From: Pseudomonadota bacterium
GTDB lineage: Bacteria; Pseudomonadota; Gammaproteobacteria; UBA5335
Length of the DNA stretch: 64,000 nt
Reading direction: 5' to 3'
Assembly (NCBI GenBank): GCA_034189865.1
Contig: JAXHTV010000002.1
Coordinates: 144,500 to 208,499, forward strand
Both the position numbers and the translations under genes were made by a program. This document shows positions 25,030-35,387 of this stretch, one piece after another. The notes beneath the pieces are model-generated. The model was not told where the DNA came from. It made no database searches and saw only the letters and a program-made list of their open reading frames with translations. Position 1 is the stretch's first letter, and each line of letters starts with the position of its first letter.

Positions 25030-25386
25030 TCAGGGCGTCACCCGCCCACCCGTCAGAATACGGACCACCACTCCACGCTCAAACTCGACGATCTTGAAAA
25101 AACTGCCCGGCCCACTTTCGTAGGTCCACTGATCCACCACCTCGCACTCGGAAGAGCCGGAATGGGATTGGTAGTAGCGATCCTTTAGAAAAGGCTCTCC
25201 GCATTTCAACAAAACTTCAGCTTTGAAATCTCCGCGCCCCACCAGATCGTTCCCGCACCGTAACTCGGTCGCAGCGGCGCTGTGTAACGAAAAATAGCCG
25301 GGCATCAATGCGCTCACCCAGAGCGATCTACGACAACGCTGATCGCGACTTGTTCGCTCGGGAACCTTGGGGTCGTTGAACCCCAT
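25030..25386 (-). CDS. DUF2845 exported protein
   Basis: Small secreted or periplasmic protein of the DUF2845 type: after an N-terminal region with Arg residues and a hydrophobic stretch (SLWVSALMPGYFSLHSAAA) comes LRCGNDLVGRGDFKAEVLLKCGEP, with two conserved cysteines, then VDQWTYESGPGSFFKIVEFERGVVVRI, the family's WxYxxG...F..G.V pattern. The ATG at 25386 is one base after the serS stop (TGAGATG), so it is probably translationally coupled to serS. Function unknown. Confidence 0.8.
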   Translation of the reverse strand: MGFNDPKVPERTSRDQRCRRSLWVSALMPGYFSLHSAAATELRCGNDLVGRGDFKAEVLLKCGEPFLKDRYYQSHSGSSECEVVDQWTYESGPGSFFKIVEFERGVVVRILTGGRVTP

Positions 25387-25387
25387 C

Positions 25388-27101
<1,714 letters not shown>

Positions 27102-27129
27102 GCACCGTCCTTCGCCATACCGCGGAGCC

Positions 27130-28431
27130 TCAGATCGCCTCGTCATCACGGCGTCGCAACTCTCTCAGGCGATCACCGATCCGAATCTCAAGGCCACGGT
27201 CTACCGGTTCGTAATACTGAAGAGGAACCATTTCGTCCGGGAAATATTTCACACCCGCGGCGTAGGCGTCTGGCTCATCATGGGCGTAGCGGTAATCACG
27301 GCCATGCCCCAACTCCCGAGTCAGCTTGGTCGGTGCATTGCGGAGATGAACCGGTACCGGCAGCGATCCATGTTCGCGGACACTGGCCATTGCGCTCCCG
27401 AAAGCCCGATAGACCGCGTTGCTTTTCGGCATACAGGCGAGATAGACCACGGCCTGGGCCATCGCCAAATGGCCTTCGGGGCTCCCCAAGCGCTGCTGAG
27501 CATCCCAGGCGTTGAGCGTCAAGGTCAAAGCCCTTGGGTCGGCATTGCCGATATCCTCATTGGCCATCCGCACCAGTCGCCGGGCAATGTACAACGGGTC
27601 ACACCCGCCGTCCAACATCCTGGCCAGCCAATACAAGGCCGCATCGGGCGACGAACCCCGCACGCTCTTGTGCAAAGCTGAAATCTGGTCATAGAAGGCG
27701 TCGCCGCCTTTGTCGAATTGACGGATTCCATCGCCCACCACGTCCCGTACGGCATCGACATCGACCGTTCCATCGGCATCAGCGAGTTGAGCGCACAGCT
27801 CCAGCAAGGTCAGCGCCCTTCGACCATCGCCGTCGGTCGCCTGGATGAGCCCATCGAATGCGGCATCGGTCAGATGTATCCCTTGGGCGCCGAGTCCGCG
27901 TTCATCGTCGTCCAGCGCTAGATCGAGCAAGCGCCTTAGATCGGCTGGCTCCAAACGTCGGAGCACATACGTTCGCGCCCGGGATAACAACGCGTTGTTG
28001 AGTTCGAACGACGGATTCTCGGTGGTGGCGCCGACGAATATGATCGTACCGTCTTCCACGAACGGCAAAAACGCGTCTTGCTGGGCTTTGTTAAACCGAT
28101 GGACTTCGTCCAAAAACAAGACCGTCGCAGTGCCTTGGGCGCTTTTGAGTCGCTGCGCCGAGTCCATTGCGGCGCGTACTTCTTTGACGCCCACCATCAC
28201 GGCGGAGAGGTTCACGAACGCCAAACCGGCGCGGTCGGCCATCAACCGCGCCAGGCTGGTCTTACCGGTTCCCGGCGGCCCCCAGAGAATCAACGAATGC
28301 GGCAAGCTGCCCTCAAGGGCGCGGCGCAGCGGTTTTCCGGGTGCCAGCAGGTGTTGCTGGCCGACCACCTCATCGATATAGCGAGGGCGCATACGGTCCG
28401 CCAGGGGACGATGCTCGTTCAAGACATTCAT
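27130..28431 (-). CDS. rarA: Replication-associated recombination protein RarA (MgsA)
   Basis: AAA+ ATPase of the clamp-loader-like RarA/WRNIP1 family, 433 aa, acting at stalled replication forks. Walker A GPPGTGKTSLA, Walker B LFLDEVHRFNKAQQDAFLP, sensor 1 GATTENPSFELNNALLSR, and the C-terminal tetramerisation region HGRDYRYAHDEPDAYAAGVKYFPD. The ATG overlaps the stop of the upstream VanZ-like gene (ATGA). Position between lolA and serS is the common gammaproteobacterial order. Confidence 0.95.
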   Translation of the reverse strand: MNVLNEHRPLADRMRPRYIDEVVGQQHLLAPGKPLRRALEGSLPHSLILWGPPGTGKTSLARLMADRAGLAFVNLSAVMVGVKEVRAAMDSAQRLKSAQGTATVLFLDEVHRFNKAQQDAFLPFVEDGTIIFVGATTENPSFELNNALLSRARTYVLRRLEPADLRRLLDLALDDDERGLGAQGIHLTDAAFDGLIQATDGDGRRALTLLELCAQLADADGTVDVDAVRDVVGDGIRQFDKGGDAFYDQISALHKSVRGSSPDAALYWLARMLDGGCDPLYIARRLVRMANEDIGNADPRALTLTLNAWDAQQRLGSPEGHLAMAQAVVYLACMPKSNAVYRAFGSAMASVREHGSLPVPVHLRNAPTKLTRELGHGRDYRYAHDEPDAYAAGVKYFPDEMVPLQYYEPVDRGLEIRIGDRLRELRRRDDEAI

Positions 28432-28814
28432 CGCAGCTGCCTCGCGAGTACGCCATCTAGCGTCACCAATGCGTGACGCAGCGGCGTGAAATAGAGCAGA
28501 ACACCCAGCAGACCGCCCAAGGCATTCGCCATCATGTCACCCAACTCCAGGCTGCGATGCGGCGTGAAAGCTTGCGCCAACTCCAGCGCTGCGCCGTACA
28601 GAGCGATGGTGGCAGCAATCGACATGAGCCGATTTCCGGACGAGATGCATGCGAACCATCCACCCAACACAGCATAAACCGAGAAATGAATCAGCTTGTC
28701 GTTCCAACTCGGGGCCGGAGTAGAACTGAGATCAACCAGTGAGAGGTAAGCGACGACCATTAACATGACGAACCCCGCTCCGATCCAGAAGCGGGCGAAA
28801 ACCAGGCGCGACAC
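28428..28814 (-). CDS. VanZ-like small membrane protein
   Basis: A 128-residue inner-membrane protein with four hydrophobic segments. It has the VanZ-like pattern NDKLIHFSVYAVLGGWFA and LELAQAFTPHRSLELGDMMANALGGLLG. The role of chromosomal VanZ-like proteins is not known; it does not by itself imply glycopeptide resistance. Sits five bases after lolA and overlaps rarA by ATGA. Confidence 0.82.
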   Translation of the reverse strand: MSRLVFARFWIGAGFVMLMVVAYLSLVDLSSTPAPSWNDKLIHFSVYAVLGGWFACISSGNRLMSIAATIALYGAALELAQAFTPHRSLELGDMMANALGGLLGVLLYFTPLRHALVTLDGVLARQLR

Positions 28815-28819
28815 GGCGA

Positions 28820-29485
28820 CTAACCTCGAACGACGTCGACGTCCGGTGGCAAATCCAGTTCAAACCGACTCGCGGGTACGTCCACGTTCACTTTGATCGC
28901 CGTAAAACGGATACGGGTGACTTGTCCGAATTGATCAATCAACTCCATTTGCAAAATCCGCCCTTCTCTCAGCCCCAGACGAACCAAGCGAAAATCGGTT
29001 TCTGTATTGCGAGGCGTCAGCTCGAACCAGTCCAAGTCGTCATGCCGACCGGTCGAGGTCACCGAAAAATGTTGTTCCAGATCCGCGCCGCCCGCCAGCA
29101 ACAAGGCGGGCGTTCCGCTCAAGGCGTCATCGAGCGGACGGACGGTCACCTGGGATAAGTCCACGTCGTAGAGCTGAATGTTGCGTCCGTTACTGACAAT
29201 AATTTGCGGGTTGGGGCCATCGTAGCTCCAACGAAACAGGTTCGGCCGACGCAACCACAATTGACCCTCGGTGATTTCGATCACTCGACCCCGTTCGTCT
29301 TCGACCCGCTGTATGAACCGTGCTTGTAAGGTCGAAACTTCGTCGTAAAACCGCTGCAACTCGGAGGCCGATGCCAAACTCGCCGGCATCATCGCGACAG
29401 CCATCACAAAGCCCAATACGGCCAATATCGTCATTTGATGGTTGCTCCTGGAAAACAGTTTGCCCAGGTGAATACATTCCTTCAT
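28820..29485 (-). CDS. lolA: Outer-membrane lipoprotein carrier protein LolA
   Basis: Periplasmic chaperone moving lipoproteins from LolCDE to LolB. Family features: LQRFYDEVSTLQARFIQRVEDERGRVIEITEGQLWLRRPNLFRW in the N-terminal half, and a mixed beta barrel. Signal peptide ends about ASLASA. The ATG at 29485 directly follows the ftsK stop (TAGATG) and gives a basic n-region. An ATG at 29434 with AGGAG upstream would start right at the hydrophobic core; either could be used. Confidence 0.92.
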   Translation of the reverse strand: MKECIHLGKLFSRSNHQMTILAVLGFVMAVAMMPASLASASELQRFYDEVSTLQARFIQRVEDERGRVIEITEGQLWLRRPNLFRWSYDGPNPQIIVSNGRNIQLYDVDLSQVTVRPLDDALSGTPALLLAGGADLEQHFSVTSTGRHDDLDWFELTPRNTETDFRLVRLGLREGRILQMELIDQFGQVTRIRFTAIKVNVDVPASRFELDLPPDVDVVRG

Positions 29486-31798
29486 CTAGTCATCCCGTAT
29501 GGGTCGTGGCGCAAGGACTTCCCGGCTGCCATTGCTTTGCATCTCGCCCACCACGCCGGCACTTTCCATCGCCTCGATCAGTCGAGCGGCGCGATTGTAG
29601 CCAATGCGCAATCGGCGTTGGACACCAGATATGGACGCTTTGCGGCTTTCGGTGACGATCCGGACCGCCTCGTCATAGAGTTCGTCCGCTTCCGGGTCGC
29701 TCCCCTCGGCGCCACCGTTACCGGGCAACAACGACCCGTCCGAGGCGCCCTCCAAAACGGTTCCGTCGTAATCGGGTTCACCCTGTTTTCGCAGATAGTT
29801 CACCACATTGTGGACTTCGTGATCCGCCACAAATGCACCGTGCACCCGCACCGGGATCCCCGTCCCGGGTTTCAGATAGAGCATGTCGCCATGACCCAAC
29901 AGTTGCTCCGCGCCCATTTGATCGAGAATGGTGCGTGAATCCACGCGGGAGGAAACCTGAAACGCCACACGCGTGGGAATATTGGCTTTGATCAAGCCCG
30001 TAATCACATCCACCGAGGGGCGCTGGGTCGCAAGTATCAGATGTATCCCTGCTGCTCGGGCCTTTTGCGCCAGACGGGCGATGAGTTCTTCAACCTTTTT
30101 ACCCACAACCATCATCAGGTCGGCCAACTCATCCACCACCACGACGATATTCGGCAATCGTGTCAGGGTCGGCGGTGCTTGCTCCGGGTCAAACGCCATT
30201 TCCGGATCGTAAAACGGATCCGTGATCGGTTCACCACGGGCCTGGGCTTCTTCAACTTTTCGATTGAATCCCGACAAATTCCGCACACCGATCTGCGCCA
30301 TCAGATGGTATCGCCGCTCCATTTCGGCCACACACCAGCGAAGCACATTGGCGGCATCCTTCATATCTGTCACAACGGGCGTCAGCAGATGAGCGATTCC
30401 CTCATAGACCGAGAGCTCAAGCATTTTCGGATCAATAAGAATCAGCCGAGCGTCCTCGGGCTCGGCTTTGTAAAGCAAGCTTAAAAGCATGGCATTGATC
30501 GCCACTGACTTACCGGACCCAGTGGTACCGGCGACCAATAGGTGAGGCATCTTGGCCAAATCGGCCACCATCGGCTGACCGCTGATGTCTTTGCCAAGCG
30601 CCAAGGTCAGTGGCGAGGAGGCTTGATCATACTCCCGGGACTTGAGGATTTCGCTCAAGTACACCAGCTCGCGGTTCTCGTTCGGCACTTCCAGCCCGAC
30701 CACAGTTTTGCCTGGAATCACGTCCACGACCCGGACGCTGACGGCGGAAAGCGATCGCGCCAAGTCTTTGCTGAGGTTATTGATCTGGCTGACTTTGACG
30801 CCGGCCGCCGGCTGCAGTTCAAAGCGCGTGATGACCGGCCCGGGGTGCACCGCCACCACCTCGACCTCGACGCCAAAATCACGCAACTTCAACTCCACCA
30901 GCCGCGATATGGCCTCCAGCGATTCATCGGACAAGCGGTTGCTGACGCCATTGGCCTCGTCCAATAGGGCCAGCGGCGGCATACCATCGCCGGCGAGGCC
31001 GTCGAACAGCGTGACCTGGCGTTCTTTCTGCGCCCGTTCACTGGGCTCAATGGCTTTGACGGTGGGTTCGATTCGGGGTTTGCTCGTTTTGGCGACTTTT
31101 TGTTTTCGTAGCTGTTGCTCATGCCGGTGTTGCTTTTGTTCGCGGCGCTCACTCAAGCGCTCGAAGCCGTCTTGTATGCGGCGTGTGATCCAACGGGCGG
31201 CATTCACACCCACCTCACCCAAATGATCCAGCACACTCAACCATGACAGGGTCGTGGATAAAGTCATCGCGCCCAGGAACAACCCGGCCAGCAGCAGACT
31301 GGCGCCGATGGGACTGAACACCCCGACCAAAAAATCGCCAATCATGTCGCCCGCAATACCGCCCGCTCCTGCCGGCAAAGCAATCAAGTCGGTACGAAAA
31401 TGCAACGCAGCCAGACCACTACCGGTAGCAATCAACACGATGAATCCGACGGTTCTCAGAACGTGTTCCGCGGAGAGGCCCTGCCCTTTGAGCGAACGGC
31501 CGCGAAACATCAACCAGCCGCCGTAAGCGATCAGGATGGGAAACAGATAGGCGACATAACCGAACAGCGACAGCAGAACGTCTGCCAGCCACGCGCCCGC
31601 TACGCCACCCCAGTTTTCAACTGGTGTTCCGGCACCCGTATGCGACCAACCCGGATCGTTCGCATCGTAGGTCGCAAGGGTGACCAGACTGTACACCGAC
31701 ACGGCCGCCATCAGGATCAGCACGGCCTCGCGTAAGCCACGCGCCAGCGGTTCCACACTTAACGTGCGCTTTTGTTGCTTAGGTGAAGCCTGGCTCAA
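29486..31798 (-). CDS. ftsK: DNA translocase FtsK
   Basis: Septal DNA pump coordinating chromosome segregation and dimer resolution with division, 770 aa (the short form, without the very long linker of E. coli). Four N-terminal membrane helices, a Lys/Arg/Gln-rich linker near residues 210-260, the alpha/beta motor with Walker [14 protein letters not shown] and Walker [15 protein letters not shown], and a C-terminal winged-helix gamma domain ([24 protein letters not shown]) that reads KOPS sites. Upstream of lolA as in most gammaproteobacteria. Confidence 0.96.
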   Translation of the reverse strand: MSQASPKQQKRTLSVEPLARGLREAVLILMAAVSVYSLVTLATYDANDPGWSHTGAGTPVENWGGVAGAWLADVLLSLFGYVAYLFPILIAYGGWLMFRGRSLKGQGLSAEHVLRTVGFIVLIATGSGLAALHFRTDLIALPAGAGGIAGDMIGDFLVGVFSPIGASLLLAGLFLGAMTLSTTLSWLSVLDHLGEVGVNAARWITRRIQDGFERLSERREQKQHRHEQQLRKQKVAKTSKPRIEPTVKAIEPSERAQKERQVTLFDGLAGDGMPPLALLDEANGVSNRLSDESLEAISRLVELKLRDFGVEVEVVAVHPGPVITRFELQPAAGVKVSQINNLSKDLARSLSAVSVRVVDVIPGKTVVGLEVPNENRELVYLSEILKSREYDQASSPLTLALGKDISGQPMVADLAKMPHLLVAGTTGSGKSVAINAMLLSLLYKAEPEDARLILIDPKMLELSVYEGIAHLLTPVVTDMKDAANVLRWCVAEMERRYHLMAQIGVRNLSGFNRKVEEAQARGEPITDPFYDPEMAFDPEQAPPTLTRLPNIVVVVDELADLMMVVGKKVEELIARLAQKARAAGIHLILATQRPSVDVITGLIKANIPTRVAFQVSSRVDSRTILDQMGAEQLLGHGDMLYLKPGTGIPVRVHGAFVADHEVHNVVNYLRKQGEPDYDGTVLEGASDGSLLPGNGGAEGSDPEADELYDEAVRIVTESRKASISGVQRRLRIGYNRAARLIEAMESAGVVGEMQSNGSREVLAPRPIRDD

Positions 31799-31851
31799 AT
31801 CGCAATCTAGCCCGTAATAAGTCGCCGGTAGCGTATTAGTTTAACCGAACA

Positions 31852-32916
31852 TTATCCATCAACCGGCCAGTTTTCGGCGAGCCGGTTTCTGCCGCCTTCC
31901 ACATTGACCGCTTTTTCTAACACCGGGTTCTCTCGCCACCGTTCGGATGCGAGCTGCGAAACATAAGGAAGCAACACGGCGGACAAGCCCTGGGACGCCG
32001 TTCTCGGTACCGCGCCGGGCATGTTGGTTACCGAGAAATGGAGAACCCCGTGTTTCTCATAGACCGGATCGTCGTATCCACGCGGTTCGGTGGTTGCCAC
32101 ACACCCGCCTTGATCCACCGCCACGTCCACAATCACGCTGCCCTTGGGCATCTGCTGCACGGTCGCCTCGTCGATCACATGCGGAGCGCGCGCACCCGTG
32201 ACCAAAACCGCGCCCACTAAAAGGTCTGCCTCGGCGGCCGCGGACGCCAACGCTTGGGCATAGGGATACAAGGGCGTGACATTCTCACCAAGCGCGCCCG
32301 CTTGCGCGAGGCGTTCGCGGTTCAGATCGAAGGCCGTCACTTGGGCCCCCAGGCCAGCCGCCGCACGGATCGCGGACAGGCCAACGTTCCCGCAACCGAT
32401 CACCACCACATGCCCGCGAGGCACGCCGGTAATTCCACCCAACAACAAACCGCGTCCACCCTGCGGGGAATGAAGCAAATGTGCGCCGACCTGGATAGCG
32501 ATCCGTCCCGCGATCTCGCTCATGGGCGCTAATACCGGTAGCTGACCGCCCTCAAGCACCGTCTCGAATGCCAGCGCGGTGGCGCCGGAAGCACATAAGG
32601 CATCGGCGAGCTCAGGATTCGGCGCCAGGTGCAAAAATGAGAAAAGCGTATGATCGCGTCGTAGCAAGGGCCATTCAGCCGGCACCGGATCTTTCACTTT
32701 AACAATCAGTTCGCCCGCGCCGTAGAGCGAGGCGGCATCCGGCTGGATCTGTGCGCCCGCTTGCACGTATGCCGCGTCTTCGTAGCCGCTCGCCAGACCC
32801 GCACCGCTTTGAACAAACACACTATTCCCGTGCGCCACCAATTGGGCGCAGGCCTCGGGAATCAAAGCGACACGCCCCTCTAGCGGTTTGACTTCTTTTG
32901 GTATGGCGATTTTCAT
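31852..32916 (-). CDS. ald: Alanine dehydrogenase
   Basis: NAD-dependent L-alanine dehydrogenase (pyruvate + NH4+ + NADH <-> alanine), about 354 aa. Starts MKIAIPKEVKPLEGRVALIP. It has the pyruvate-site segment LIVKVKDPVPAE, LFSFLHLAPN and a Rossmann motif VVVIGCGNVGLSAIRAA, ending the dinucleotide fold with an Asp (TAFDLN) that favours NAD. The related transhydrogenase PntA is longer and lacks this C-terminal part. The ATG at 32916 follows AAGGAG. Monocistronic. Confidence 0.93.
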   Translation of the reverse strand: MKIAIPKEVKPLEGRVALIPEACAQLVAHGNSVFVQSGAGLASGYEDAAYVQAGAQIQPDAASLYGAGELIVKVKDPVPAEWPLLRRDHTLFSFLHLAPNPELADALCASGATALAFETVLEGGQLPVLAPMSEIAGRIAIQVGAHLLHSPQGGRGLLLGGITGVPRGHVVVIGCGNVGLSAIRAAAGLGAQVTAFDLNRERLAQAGALGENVTPLYPYAQALASAAAEADLLVGAVLVTGARAPHVIDEATVQQMPKGSVIVDVAVDQGGCVATTEPRGYDDPVYEKHGVLHFSVTNMPGAVPRTASQGLSAVLLPYVSQLASERWRENPVLEKAVNVEGGRNRLAENWPVDG

Positions 32917-33061
32917 AACACTCCTTGTCGAGCAGGATGACGATTCCAACCAATTGCCCGATGCCACCGTCACGATGTCAACAGACCGGACAATGGGCTT
33001 TGATCCACACCGGCGAGCCCCGCTATTCGGTGCGAGAAAACCCTGTCATCATAGCCATAGA

Positions 33062-34237
33062 ATGTTTGACCGCACAGCCACCTCCGAATTCAAGATCACA
33101 CGACACGCGCGGATCGACGAGATTGCCGCTGGTGACTGGAACAACTTAGTTCCTTCCCACTATCCGTTTTTGCGTCACGAGTATTTGACCGCCCTCGAAC
33201 AGACCAAATGCGTGGGTCATCGGACAGGGTGGCAACCTCGGCACATTTGTGCGTTTCGCGAAGGGCAGTTGGTGGGCGCCATGCCCCTTTATCTCAAAAC
33301 CCACTCTCGAGGCGAATACGTCTTCGATATCTCCTGGGCCGATGCCTACGCACGTCACGGTATCCCCTACTACCCGAAACTCGTCAACGCAATTCCTTTC
33401 ACGCCCGTGCCCGGCTCCCGTATGCTAAGCCTTCACGACGCACGTAATCGTTCGCAGATTGAAACTCAGCTCGTGGATGCAGCCATCGAGTATGCACAAG
33501 ATGAAGACATTTCGTCTTGGCATTGTTTGTTTCCGAGCGATGAGCAGCGCTTAGCGCTTGCCGACACCGAAAGTCTACTCATCCGGAAAAGCTATCGCTT
33601 TCTCTGGCAATCCCAGAATTGGACCGATTTCGACGCGTTTCTGGGCGCCATGACCGCGAGTAAAAGAAAGAAGGCCAAACGTGAGCGCCGTCGCATTGCC
33701 GAGTCGGGGGTGCGAATCGAGTCGTTATCCGGTGCCGAAATCACCCCCGACCTATGGGCGAACCTCTATCCGCTTTATGCCCGCACTTTTCTGATTCGCG
33801 GTACACACCCTTACATGAACCCATCATTTTTCGAACAAATCAGCCGGACGATGGGAGAACAAATGCGCATCTTTGTAGCGCGCCACCACGGCGATATTGT
33901 CGCCTGTAATATCAGCTTTGAAGATCAAGACACGCTCTACGGCCGTTATTGGGGTTCACGAGAGGACTACCATAGCCTGCATTTCGAACTCTGCTACTAT
34001 CAGGGCATCGAGTACTGTCTGGCCTCGAATCGCTCGTTTTTCGACCCGGGCACCCAGGGAGAACACAAGCTGAGCCGGGGATTCCTCCCGGTTTCCGATT
34101 GGTCAGCGCATTGGATTGGCGATCGCCGTTTTCGCGCCGCGATCGGAGATTTTGTGCACCAAGAACAGGCCTTGGTGGACCGCTACCTCGCCGAACTTCG
34201 CGAGCACTCGCCATTTCGGCAAGATGGCACGCCCTGA
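33062..34237 (+). CDS. FemAB-like GNAT-fold acyltransferase (DUF482-type)
   Basis: About 391-residue protein of the FemAB-like family (peptidoglycan-biosynthesis-annotated DUF482). Landmarks: PFLRHEYLTALEQTKCVGHRTGWQPRH, GAMPLYLKTHSRGEYVFDISWADAY, KRKKAKRERRRI, and the C-terminal HFELCYYQGIEYCLASNRSFFDPGTQGEHKLSRGF. The fold is a double GNAT; true FemABX enzymes transfer amino acids from aminoacyl-tRNA, but the substrate of this branch is not known. The ATG at 33062 (MFDRT) is chosen because the upstream frame overlaps the ald promoter region. It is 24 bases from aat, itself a GNAT-fold aminoacyl-tRNA user. Confidence 0.85.
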   Translation: MFDRTATSEFKITRHARIDEIAAGDWNNLVPSHYPFLRHEYLTALEQTKCVGHRTGWQPRHICAFREGQLVGAMPLYLKTHSRGEYVFDISWADAYARHGIPYYPKLVNAIPFTPVPGSRMLSLHDARNRSQIETQLVDAAIEYAQDEDISSWHCLFPSDEQRLALADTESLLIRKSYRFLWQSQNWTDFDAFLGAMTASKRKKAKRERRRIAESGVRIESLSGAEITPDLWANLYPLYARTFLIRGTHPYMNPSFFEQISRTMGEQMRIFVARHHGDIVACNISFEDQDTLYGRYWGSREDYHSLHFELCYYQGIEYCLASNRSFFDPGTQGEHKLSRGFLPVSDWSAHWIGDRRFRAAIGDFVHQEQALVDRYLAELREHSPFRQDGTP

Positions 34238-34261
34238 ACTCTTCACGATTCGAAGTTTTTC

Positions 34262-35005
34262 ATGACCACCATCCCCTGGATTCCACCCTCGGCACCGCCG
34301 TCCGATTTCCCCCCTGTCGAGGCCGCCTTGCAATCGCCTAATGGCCTTTTGGCAGCAGGTGGCGATCTGTCCGTGGGCAGACTGCTATACGCCTACCAAA
34401 AGGGCATCTTTCCTTGGTACAACCCCGGCGAACCCATTCTGTGGTGGTCGCCCGACCCGCGCGCTATTCTTTACCCCCACGCTATCCACGTGTCCCGCAG
34501 TCTCCGCCGTGAACTCAAGCGTTCGGGGGCAACCCTTCGCGCGGACAGCGCCTTCGAACACACAGTCCACGCCTGCGCCGCGCCGCGAGAAGCCCAGTCA
34601 GGAACATGGATCACCGAGGAGATGCAAGCCGCCTATGGGCGGCTCCACCGCAGAGGATTCGCCCATTCGGTTGAAGTTTGGCTCGACCAAGAACTGATCG
34701 GCGGTATATACGGCGTGGCCTTGAACAAAATCTTTTTCGGTGAGTCCATGTTCAGTCGCCGCCCGAATGCATCAAAGATCGCTCTGGTGGCGCTCTGTGC
34801 GCAGCTTATGCGTTGGGGCTATCACTTTATCGACGCACAGGTTTCCTCTCCCCACTTACTTCGTATGGGCGCGGTAGAAATACCCCGATGGCGTTTTCTC
34901 CAACAGCTCGAACAAGCCAATGACGGTCGGCCAAATCCCACAAGATGGCAACTGGACGACGATCTCGGAGAAGCGACAAATTTGGCGCAATGGAAAGCAA
35001 ATTAG
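34262..35005 (+). CDS. aat: Leucyl/phenylalanyl-tRNA-protein transferase
   Basis: Adds Leu or Phe from aminoacyl-tRNA to N-terminal Arg/Lys of proteins, creating N-degrons read by ClpS. 247 aa, usual length. Signature: GLLAAGGDLSVGRLLYAYQKGIFPWYNPGEPILWWSPDPRA, then HRRGFAHSVEVW, GGIYGVALNKIFFGESMFSR and HFIDAQVSSPHLLRMGAVEIPR. Next genes are infA, clpA and clpS, the target pathway. The arginyl-type transferase gene (bpt/ate), which often lies between aat and infA, is absent; only 149 bases separate them. Confidence 0.95.
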   Translation: MTTIPWIPPSAPPSDFPPVEAALQSPNGLLAAGGDLSVGRLLYAYQKGIFPWYNPGEPILWWSPDPRAILYPHAIHVSRSLRRELKRSGATLRADSAFEHTVHACAAPREAQSGTWITEEMQAAYGRLHRRGFAHSVEVWLDQELIGGIYGVALNKIFFGESMFSRRPNASKIALVALCAQLMRWGYHFIDAQVSSPHLLRMGAVEIPRWRFLQQLEQANDGRPNPTRWQLDDDLGEATNLAQWKAN

Positions 35006-35154
35006 GGTCGAGTCGGATTGATCGGGAGCGGATTCGTATCAACGCCAGTTGAAGCCCAAGATCGCTTGGTGCACAATCCTCGCCGCACACCTTATCCAGG
35101 GAAGACGAAAGCAACCCTGGAAACCGTTCAGTTGACCACCAACGACGAGGCTCT

Positions 35155-35373
35155 ATGGCGAAGGAAGATTTGATTGAAATGCAAGGCAAAGTCATCGAGA
35201 CATTGCCTAATACGACGTTCCGAGTGGAATTAGAAAACGGTCACGTGGTGACAGCCCACATATCCGGAAAAATGCGCAAACACTATATTCGGATTTTGAC
35301 CGGTGATAAAGTCACCGTTCAACTGACGCCTTACGACCTCAGTAAGGGACGCATCGTTTATCGGGCCCGTTAG
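35155..35373 (+). CDS. infA: Translation initiation factor IF-1
   Basis: S1/OB-fold protein of 72 aa binding the 30S A site; sequence [13 protein letters not shown]...[13 protein letters not shown] is close to canonical IF-1. GAGG ribosome site. The leader holds a small stem TCCAGGG / CCCTGGA. It faces clpA with only 14 bases between stops, the usual infA-clpA arrangement. Confidence 0.97.
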   Translation: MAKEDLIEMQGKVIETLPNTTFRVELENGHVVTAHISGKMRKHYIRILTGDKVTVQLTPYDLSKGRIVYRAR

Positions 35374-35387
35374 TCAGACCCACCCGT

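Noticed and set aside
28428..28814. Glycopeptide resistance suggested by the VanZ-like protein
   Set aside because: VanZ-like domains are widespread in chromosomes; there are no vanHAX-type genes and the context is lolA-rarA.
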